Source: Linum tenue | Taxonomy: Eukaryota; Streptophyta; Magnoliopsida; Malpighiales; Linaceae | Reading direction: 5' to 3' | Length of the DNA stretch: 64,000 bases | Assembly (NCBI GenBank): GCA_946122785.1 | Contig: CAMGYJ010000006.1 | Coordinates: 33,220,168-33,284,167 of the forward strand | In this document: positions 56,879 to 64,000 of the stretch, in pieces | How the letters are laid out: each line of letters opens with the position of its first letter | Numbering within the stretch: the first letter of the stretch is position 1 | The notes under the pieces: model-generated | Database searches by the model: none | The model's input: the letters and a program-made list of their open reading frames with translations, nothing else | Told to the model about the DNA's origin: nothing | Position numbers and translations under genes: made by a program

Positions 56879-57060
56879 GCCGGTCACCGGAATATGCTTT
56901 TTTGTCATCGGAATATGCTATTTTGTCATCGGAATATGCCACCGTCGCCGGAATATGCTCACCGTGGTCGGAATATGCTCACCGTGGTCGGAATATGCTT
57001 ACCGGCGTCGGAATCTAGTCATCGAGGCCGGAATATGCCTATCGGCGCCAGAATCTACTC
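56879..57060. repeat. Minisatellite of 'CGGAATATGC' units
   Basis: About nine units of roughly 18-21 bp contain 'CGGAATATGC' followed by a variable 'TCACCGTGGT'-like part. The frame across it is open only because the units keep phase for a stretch. Confidence 0.8.
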
Positions 57061-57159
57061 ACTGACGGTCATCAGAGTTTGGTCAACGGTCTTCGTTGAC
57101 TGGTCAACGGGTTTCGTTGACCGGTCAATGGTCTTAGTTGACCGGTCAACGACCACCGG

Positions 57160-57830
57160 ATGTTATGGTCTGCATTGTGAGATTTATGGTTTGGTTTCTC
57201 ATATTTTTGTATGTCTTTTGTGGTTTGCTTTATCGTGTTTGTGGTTTGCATTAAGAAGTTTCAGGTTTGCTTTATCGTGTTTGTGGTTTGCTTTGAGAAG
57301 TTTCTGGTTTGCTTTCAAAAACTTTGTGGTTTGCATTGAGGGGTTCTGGTTTGTTTCAATATATTTGTGGTCTGCATTAGGACGTTTATGGTTTGCTTTT
57401 TTGTGGTTTGATTTACTGTGTTTGTGGTTTGCATTAGGAGGTTTCTGGTGTGCTTCGCAAATGTTGTGGTTTGCTTTGTGAGTTTTGTGGTTTGTTTTAG
57501 GAGATTTGTGGCATGCATTCAGAGGTTTCTAGTTTGCTTTATTGTGTTTCTGGTTTGCATTAAGAAGTTTATGGTGTGCTTTCGAAAATTTTATGGTTTG
57601 ATTTGTGGGGTTTCTGGTTTGTTTTAATATATTTTTTGTCTGCAATAGAAGGTTTGTGGTTTGCTTTAGCATGTTTGTGGTTTGCATTATGAGGTTTCTG
57701 GTGTGATTTCGGAATATTTGTGGTATGCTTTGTGGGGTTTTTGGTTTGTTTTAGGGGATTTGTGGTATGGATTGGGAGGTTTCTGGTACGCTTTTTGTGG
57801 ATTGTTTTACCGTGTTTGTGGATGGCAGGT
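57160..57830. repeat. Minisatellite of 'TGTGGTTTGC' units
   Basis: A 0.67-kb array of about 19-20-bp units (TTTGTGGTTTGCATTAGGAG and variants), more than 30 in number. One strand is strongly G/T-rich. The right end is joined to the pentatricopeptide-repeat fragment. Confidence 0.85.
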
Positions 57831-58469
57831 TTATGAGTGCATTATAAGTAACAATATCTCGTCCAAATCCAAAAGTTTGCATCTCTTTGTAGACGTCCAG
57901 AACCTCCTCAAGCTTACCAAGGTTAACATAAAATGAGAGCAATGGTTGTACAAAACTCTATCCAACTCAATCCCCTTAATCTTCATTTCATTAAACAACA
58001 ACAGGGCATCATTCAATCTACCAGCTTTAGCATAGTACCCATACAATGCACCAGCGCCAACAGCTTCCAAATCACGGAGACAGCTCTCGAACAAGCCTAC
58101 CTTGAGCGCCACGGCGGCGGCGGAGCTCGCGTTCGCGTGACGCCTGGAGCAGAGAGCAGGGAGAGATGCGATCCTGGTGCGGTTCAACGGGAACCCGAAC
58201 TGCTGCGGCTGCTTCACCAGGCGACAGTAGCAGTTGCTGCCGCCGGTGCGGAACGACTCCAAGACGACGCTGCAGCACTTAGCTGAGAGTCGGTGGCGGC
58301 GGACTCTGTTCGGCGGCGCGGAAACGTAGCCGAAGCACGGAGAGAAATCCACCAGGTCGGTGTCGCAGTCTTATGGCGACGGTGTAGACGGCGCAACCGT
58401 GGCGGCGGAGTTGGCGGCGAGGAGGAGTAGTAGCGCCGAAGCGAAAATCCGCGCAAAATCGATAGTCAT
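57751..58469 (-). pseudogene. Chimera: nsLTP-like protein fused to a PPR fragment
   Basis: From ATG 58469 the minus strand encodes a signal-peptide-like start ('ARIFASALLLLLAANSAA'), then an in-frame TAA at codon 33. It continues with seven Cys of the eight-Cys nsLTP motif: C35-x9-C45-x19-C65-C66-x13-C80-x-C82-x24-C107. Such proteins bind lipids in the apoplast. The eighth Cys region is replaced after about residue 118 by a pentatricopeptide repeat ('YYAKAGRLNDALLLFNEMK'), an RNA-binding organellar type. After a one-base frameshift near 57942 another repeat follows ('LGKLEEVLDVYKEMQTFGFG'), which ends in the minisatellite. Neither part is complete, so no function is expected. Confidence 0.8.
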
Positions 58470-58637
58470 CTTGAGAGAGAAAGATAGAGGTACAGAAAAA
58501 AGAAAGCGGGAGGAGACGGAAACTCTGTTTCTGGTGAGTGGCGAACTCTGACTCTCTGATTCACTCCGGCGGAGGAAGAAGCGGGGCGGAGGAGAAGGGT
58601 CGCAATGGTGAGAGATGAGATCTGACGGTGAATTTTA
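58470..58637 (-). other. Captured 5' leader of the nsLTP-like fragment
   Basis: On the minus strand this reads as a C/T-rich leader directly before the ATG at 58469 and is probably the 5' UTR of the donor gene. It is followed by the AT-rich end of the element. Confidence 0.4.
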
Positions 58638-58748
58638 AATAATTTTATTTTATTATTTTGTATATAATTTACCCTTTTATCCTTAATGAATTCTGTTGTT
58701 ATAATAAGAACACTAATAGTGTTGTTATTCTATCCGAGCCCAGAATAA

Positions 58749-58768
58749 GGGGGGGGGGGGGGGGGGGA
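58749..58768. repeat. Poly-G run
   Basis: About twenty G in a row adjoin the right target repeat of the Pack-MULE-like element. The exact length is unreliable in most sequencing data. Confidence 0.9.
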
Positions 58769-59335
58769 GAGCTCTTCTTCTTCCTTTCCCCTACCTCGAT
58801 CTGCTCCTTCTCAACAAAAGCAGGGGCTGAACTCTCTTCTTCTTCATCTTCATCTATTAACCATTCCCAAACTGCTACCCTCAAATACACAACAAAAAAT
58901 AAAATAACAACAAAAGAGCTTCTCTTCTTCTCTCCCAAACTTCCTGCCGAAAACTTCTTCTTCACCCAAACGAATTTCTGCAAAAAGAACAGAGAGTATG
59001 CTTCTTTTTCTTCTCTTCTCGCCTTCTTCGTCCCCTCCTAAACATACAAACAGACGAAAAAGAGAGGGAACTCAATAAAATAATCACTTCCCACTTTTCC
59101 CCATCTTATTCAGCTTCTGTTTCCCATTCCTACATCAAATTACCATCCCATAATCACCAAAAGCCACACATAAAGAAAAAAACACAACAAAAGCAGCAAA
59201 ACAAGAAAAGGAGGAGACGACGCAAAGACAGAAGTGAGAAGTTTGGAGGAAAGGGCATAATCACCGTCAAGCTACAAGAAAAAGGTTTGGTAATATAGTA
59301 ATCCTAAATCTGACCATCATTATCATTCAACATCA
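58769..59335 (+). other. C/T-rich leader-like sequence, possible 5' UTR
   Basis: The plus strand is rich in CTTCTTCT words, then A-rich, and ends near 59285 with 'AAAAAGGTTTGGTAATAT', which could be a splice donor. This looks like the 5' UTR and first-intron start of a plus-strand gene. I find no downstream exon within the window, so it remains a guess. The open frame 58658-59041 is low-complexity and not supported. Confidence 0.3.
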
Positions 59336-59338
59336 TCG

Positions 59339-59402
59339 TTAATATATATAAAGGAGAAGTGAGGTACTAAGTTGTACCTCACTTCTCCTTTATATATATT
59401 AA
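59339..59402. repeat. Perfect 29-bp inverted repeat at the Helitron 5' end
   Basis: Arms 59339-59367 and 59374-59402 are exact complements with a 6-base loop TAAGTT. The arm holds 'TATAAAGGAGAAGTGAGG'. It looks like the Helitron 5' terminus copied head-to-head. Confidence 0.95.
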
Positions 59403-60989
59403 ACCTCACTTTTTCTTACATTTTACATTTTGATACCCCAAATTTAATTAAATTATAACTTAGTTATTATAATGTACATTTTATATTTCGATACCCAAAT
59501 TTAATTTTAATGTAAAATCATTGAACAATTATGTTTTGATATCTAAATTTTATGAGATTTTTTAAATTTACATATTGATCCAATGTTTAGATTTCACTTG
59601 AATTCATAAATCCAATCCACCAATTATTTTGAACCAATCCATGAGTACAATCCACCATAACATAAAAGTATAAATTTAGTTTGTACCATACAATATGTTG
59701 TATCACTCAACAGTAGGAGAAGATTCGACCATTTTATATGTGCTCATTATACGAAACATAAAATAAATTATAAAAGAGAGACGACTCTAAAATATTGCAA
59801 AAGCGAATTTATAAACTCATTTAGTACAATTACGGGGTACTAAACAAACTTCTACTAACTACATGTAAAAAAATATGTGACATCTACATAAGCAAGTGTC
59901 AATAAATTGCTATGGCAAAAAGGGTTGACTGTAGTATTGACGGCCAACTAAAAGAATTGGTCAAAACCTTTCCATCATCTACTTCCTCTTCGTTTCATTT
60001 TTCACTCGCCTTCCATAGCACTTTCTTTATTTCTTTCTTTGCCTTCTTCGTCCAACCCTAATTAGTATACTATTATTTGCATTCTAATCACAAGTATGAA
60101 AAAGTCCATGCACGACTGACCAATAGTTTAGAGAATTAATAATTGAACCATGAACCACTAACTTTTTCAATTCAATGTCGAGTCCAATTAAAAGCAGATA
60201 TATATGGTTATTACTTATTAAAAATTTTTCATTTTCCACTACGGGATTTGAAGGCGTGAAATTTTAAGCGAGTTCCAATTTGTATTACTTTAACTTCTCT
60301 CTAGAGTTTTTCTTTTTCACCCGGGCTAGAATTTTCAACGATTATACATGGAATGTTTGCTAGGTATCTACACATATTAGATAAATAGTTTTCATTTTCT
60401 ATAAAAAAAAGTAAATAATTATCATATTAAATACATCACTATAAAAGGAAGTAAGCCTCAACTATGCAAATTATAGTTCAGTACCTAAACATATTAGATC
60501 TTTAGATTTATAAACTAATTTTTTTTGCATATAGTCCTCAAAATATTGATGGGACATTACCTTTTAGTACGTATAATTTTTTTTGTATTGCATTTTGGTA
60601 CCTAAACTTTTGAAGTTCTATAAATAGGTCTAATTTTTCTATGTGTAAATAAAATACTCTCGAATAAATGAGTATTGATACCCAACTCATACACATTTAG
60701 ATTATGGAAGTAAATATCTATACCCTACGCAAACCCATCTACAAACTCTTAAACTCATATATACATCACTTATACCCTACCCAAAACCAATTGGTCTACT
60801 TGGGTTTAGGTAAATCTCATTTATTAGCCAAAATTTTCAAAAAAGTAAAATTAGATTGGATGTTGACCGTCATATTTCCCAGTCAATATTACTAACAAAA
60901 CGGCTAACTAAAAATTAATTGTAGACTAATAATACTAACAAAACACTATAACAGGCTACATAATACATGTCTATATGTCATGTACGCCT

Positions 60990-61003
60990 CGCGACAAGTC
61001 GCG
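60990..61003 (+). other. Helitron 3' hairpin
   Basis: A six-base stem CGCGAC/GTCGCG with a two-base loop, 14 bases upstream of the CTAG end. It is the expected termination signal for rolling-circle transfer. Confidence 0.6.
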
Positions 61004-61017
61004 GCATCGCCACCTAG

Positions 61018-64000
61018 TTTTTTTTATAATCTCTACCACTACCCGTCTCTAAAAAATGATTTCGAGAAGGTATCTACCTAACTAATATTCAAACAAATTA
61101 CAAGTTAACCCCAAAATAATCAACAAAACCATGATATGTCGCAATCAAAGCTTTTTTTTACTATATACATATGGTTATATTGTTTAAAGCTTTTGTATTG
61201 TAAACAAAACTATAAGTATATATACTTAACTATGTTCATGTTCTTTCTTATTCGATGATTATACTAGCCCTGTATGTTTAGTTTTGTTCATGTTGGCTTT
61301 AATAATTACTAAGTTTTCTTTGTGTTAAGCATACCATCACAAACATACTTAAGCTAAACTACTCACCCTAAGCTACCAAATCAGACCTTATAAAACTAGG
61401 TTTAACAAGCAAATTAAACCAGCTTTTGTTATAAACTCACCCAAAGCACCCCTCCCCTCTAAGTATAAACCTATTTTGTTTATAACCTTACACACCAACA
61501 ACAAACATAATCTTGAAGCAAAAACCAACACACAACTTCCCAGATTATTAAACTCCTAAAAGCAGCCATATACATCTCAAAACGCAGGTTTATAAATCCA
61601 TTCTAAAAGTAATTAAATAGAAATCCATTGAAATCCGTTTTGTTAAGTACATACACAACCCCAATCATCATAAACCACCCATCCATACCAGGTTATCATT
61701 TTCACCCAAAATCAAAGTTGATATTTCTAAAACCAGTGTTTGTACTTAGTTTTTGTGTTTAGATTTGTTCCTTTCAATCTTTCTATCCATCTACTCTACT
61801 TTTTCCTTTAAGCTACTTACAGCTGGTGTTTATTAACATGAACTAAATAAACTAACCAAGTTCTTTAGCTATCTAGAGTCTTGCCTTTTTAACTTAAATC
61901 ATCATTTATCACAACCTATTATTACTACAACCAAGATTCTCAGAATCAAACTCACCGTGAACAATCCACTATATACAAATTTCTACGCTCAAACCCACAC
62001 CACAAAATTCCAGTTTCAAAACCGCCATATTAACCCCAAAACAAACCTTTCAAAACCCACCTAATCAAATGATCACATCTGAGTTTTCACACCAAGGAAC
62101 ATAAAACCCAGAAAATTTACCCCCAAATATCAGTCAAATTTCCAAAACCAAATTCACCCATAAAACCCACAAAAAGGACAGATTTGAGCTCGACCACACC
62201 TCAAATCATCAGTTACCAAAACTCATCAATACCACAAATAAAAATCAAAATCACAACCCTTTTAAAACTTATTGATTTAAGTAGTACCCATTTGGGGCGT
62301 TGTGGAGTGTGAATACGCTTTCTCACACGTAACCGTACTCCCAAACCCAAAATCTAAAATTCGCAGACCAGAATTCTAGTTTTAACAAAAATTAAAACCG
62401 GAAAAGGGTGTTCGACCCATCCCAAACTACACGAAATTAGCATTTTTTCATTAATACGACATTACTCATTCGAAATCAATCATGATGGTCGAGTTGCGAG
62501 CATTCATGCATTCACAGAAATTCATCTTGCATATGTGCATTCATATAATTTAACATGAGTATCATACAATCATCTCATCTAGCAATAAGGAGTATCTTAA
62601 TGATAATAAAAATCATGAACAATTTTTTTATATGAAAAATTGATCATCCACAACGAAAGCCAGGCCTCCTAATTCTTAGAAAGATCCAAGGTTGAGTTGT
62701 TATGGAATCGATCGGAAGGTATTGAGCAGCATTAAGGGAAGGCTAATGATACTCTAAGAAATGAAAAGGGTAGTGAGCATGGAATTGAGAATTTTGACAA
62801 ACAAGGAGCATACAACAAAAAAACAAAATCGGTATGACATCTTACTCCAAGAATTATACCAACTACTCAACGAAAGACCATCGAGTGATAGGCTTGGCAC
62901 TATAGTCTCGAAGAACGTATATGACTAGGAAGTTGCAAAAAGATCAAAACCAGATGACACACACCATTTAGGTCATCTGGAAGAACAATAGCTCGACACT
63001 ACATTGAGAGTAAAAAATGAGTTGTGGATGATCGTATAAGAAAATTGAATCATACAACGCCACGATTACATCAAACCTATATGAAGTTCATTATATGGTG
63101 GTCCTGCATGATTTTCAAATGCCGAAGTTCCAGCAACACGATGGAACCACCTTGCCCAAGAATCCATTTGGTCATGTATTGATATGTAATGGTCGACCAT
63201 ATTCAAGACAATAAACTAATGATCGATGATTTCCTTAAGAGTCTAAAGGTTCAATCCGAATAGGAGCAAAAGGGAAGATGTGCAATTGCCACCCTAAAAA
63301 AAATCAAACTCATCCATTGTCGTACATCTATACCAATATTACAACTTCCAAACTTCATTGTTCAATCAACTTTTCAAAATTAGTCCCCAGTATCCCCCAA
63401 ATGTTATCCGGAGAGACACAAATCAAATGTTACTTTATCTCTTCCACCAATGCCAAATTTCACCCTCAATTACCCTTATGATGCCTACACATTCCTATTT
63501 TGAGTGAGACTGTACAACCTCAATATTCAAGATGGTACAGAGCCAACAGACAATGTGATCACCATTCCAGAGTTCTGGGACAATCAGTGGAAAATTGTAA
63601 TGCCCTGAAGATAAAAGTACAAAAATTTGTGAAAGCCGGATGTTTGAAGTTTGAAGAAGAAGCCAATCATCAAAACTTCGAAAAAACCCCACTCTCAACT
63701 CATGGGAAGTAGGCATGTCATAATTCGAAGCTCGACTAAAAAACGACTCCAAATAAAAATGTCGAGATAGTTTGCCATGTTGAGACAGTTTATCAACCTT
63801 TGGTTTCACATCGAAGAATAAGAGGTCATTTGCATTTTCACATATTTGGAACATTTTGTAACTACTACCAACCTTGAATTAGGATGTTGCATCAATGATT
63901 CTTCTTTTCAAACAATGAGGATTTCTTCCCAACCTTTAAAGTCATATTGTCTTATCTAAAAATGGGAACCATAAAATTGCATTTCATATTTTCGAGTTAA
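61018..64000. other. AT-rich region without a supported gene
   Basis: Positions 61018-62280 are notably G-poor on the plus strand (C and A dominate). Positions 62290-64000 have short open frames only; the longest, 63495-63854 on the minus strand (119 codons), shows no domain I recognise. I see no transposon ends or RNA genes. Confidence 0.4.

Larger units (their letters stand above)
56638..58740. mobile_element. Pack-MULE-like element carrying two host gene fragments
   Basis: This 2.1-kb element lies between 11-bp direct repeats CAGAATAAGGG (56627-56637, 58741-58751; length 9-11 is ambiguous because of G runs). The ends are inverted over about 46 bp with some 75% identity (GGACTAGATAC...AACAACAC on the left, matched by the complement of the right end). 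Repeats of 9-11 bp fit Mutator. It has no transposase. It holds two minisatellites (56879-57060 and 57160-57830) and a minus-strand chimera of a lipid-transfer-protein fragment and a pentatricopeptide-repeat fragment. Confidence 0.75.
59336..61017 (+). mobile_element. Non-autonomous Helitron
   Basis: The left edge is A|TCGTTAATATATATAAAGG, and the right edge is CACCTAG|T. About 14 bases before the end lies the hairpin CGCGAC-AA-GTCGCG (60990-61003). TC start, CTAG end, a terminal hairpin and insertion between A and T match the Helitron pattern. No Rep/helicase gene is present in the 1.7 kb, which is AT-rich. The right end is stronger than the left. Confidence 0.65.

Noticed and set aside
56852..57481. 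209-codon protein rich in Phe, Trp, Leu and Val
   Set aside because: It is the translation of two minisatellites and has no domain.
59339..59402. MicroRNA precursor
   Set aside because: The arms pair perfectly and the loop is six bases. Plant miRNA precursors usually have mismatches and larger loops. The Helitron end explains the sequence better.

Overview
This is nuclear DNA from a flowering plant, most likely a eudicot. I cannot name the species. The evidence is spliced genes with short GT-AG introns, L1-type LINEs with a plant RNase H tail, Ty3/gypsy and Copia LTR elements whose primer-binding sites match initiator tRNA-Met, and hAT, PIF/Harbinger, Mutator-like and Helitron elements. Most of the window is transposon, much of it nested. 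I find only two well-supported host genes, both on the minus strand.

Left part (1-12.3 kb): decayed Ty3/gypsy material. A Tat/Athila-type gag-protease fragment lies at 1.2-2.3 kb with a partial duplicate upstream. A minus-strand gypsy LTR (3797-5393) and scattered Tat-like 3' and LTR pieces (5.4-9.7 kb) follow, then a non-autonomous hAT element (11460-12269).

Gene 1 (12821-13346, minus): three exons, 118 aa, a secreted-peptide precursor of the tyrosine-sulfated PSY type. A 311-bp MITE lies between its probable TATA box and its start codon. A short hAT element, a solo Copia LTR, a 5'-truncated LINE with a 15-bp target-site duplication (TSD) and a PIF/Harbinger element with a transposase remnant follow, up to 19.6 kb.

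Middle (19.9-38 kb): a gypsy-like element with 2.47-kb LTRs and only about 0.8 kb of internal DNA (19952-28783). Its 3' LTR is split by a minus-strand LINE (23553-28443). Gene 2 (28912-30741, minus, four exons, 309 aa) encodes an AT-hook plus HNH-nuclease protein. A full-length LINE (30781-38034), carrying its own hAT MITE, sits 25 bp upstream of its start codon between perfect 15-bp TSDs.

Right part (38-64 kb): a hAT element carrying what looks like a WRKY gene fragment, a Mutator-like element with ~300-bp inverted ends, and a nest of seven insertions (41.1-48.4 kb) including a Copia-like element with three LTRs, one inverted. A complete but nonsense-riddled Ty3 chromovirus (49836-55013), a Pack-MULE-like element fusing a lipid-transfer-protein fragment to a pentatricopeptide-repeat fragment (56638-58740), and a Helitron (59336-61017) starting with a perfect 29-bp palindrome follow. 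The last 3 kb are AT-rich with no gene I can support.

The two host genes are unrelated in function; what they share is that insertions lie in the 5' leader of each. I see no CRISPR array, rRNA or tRNA gene.
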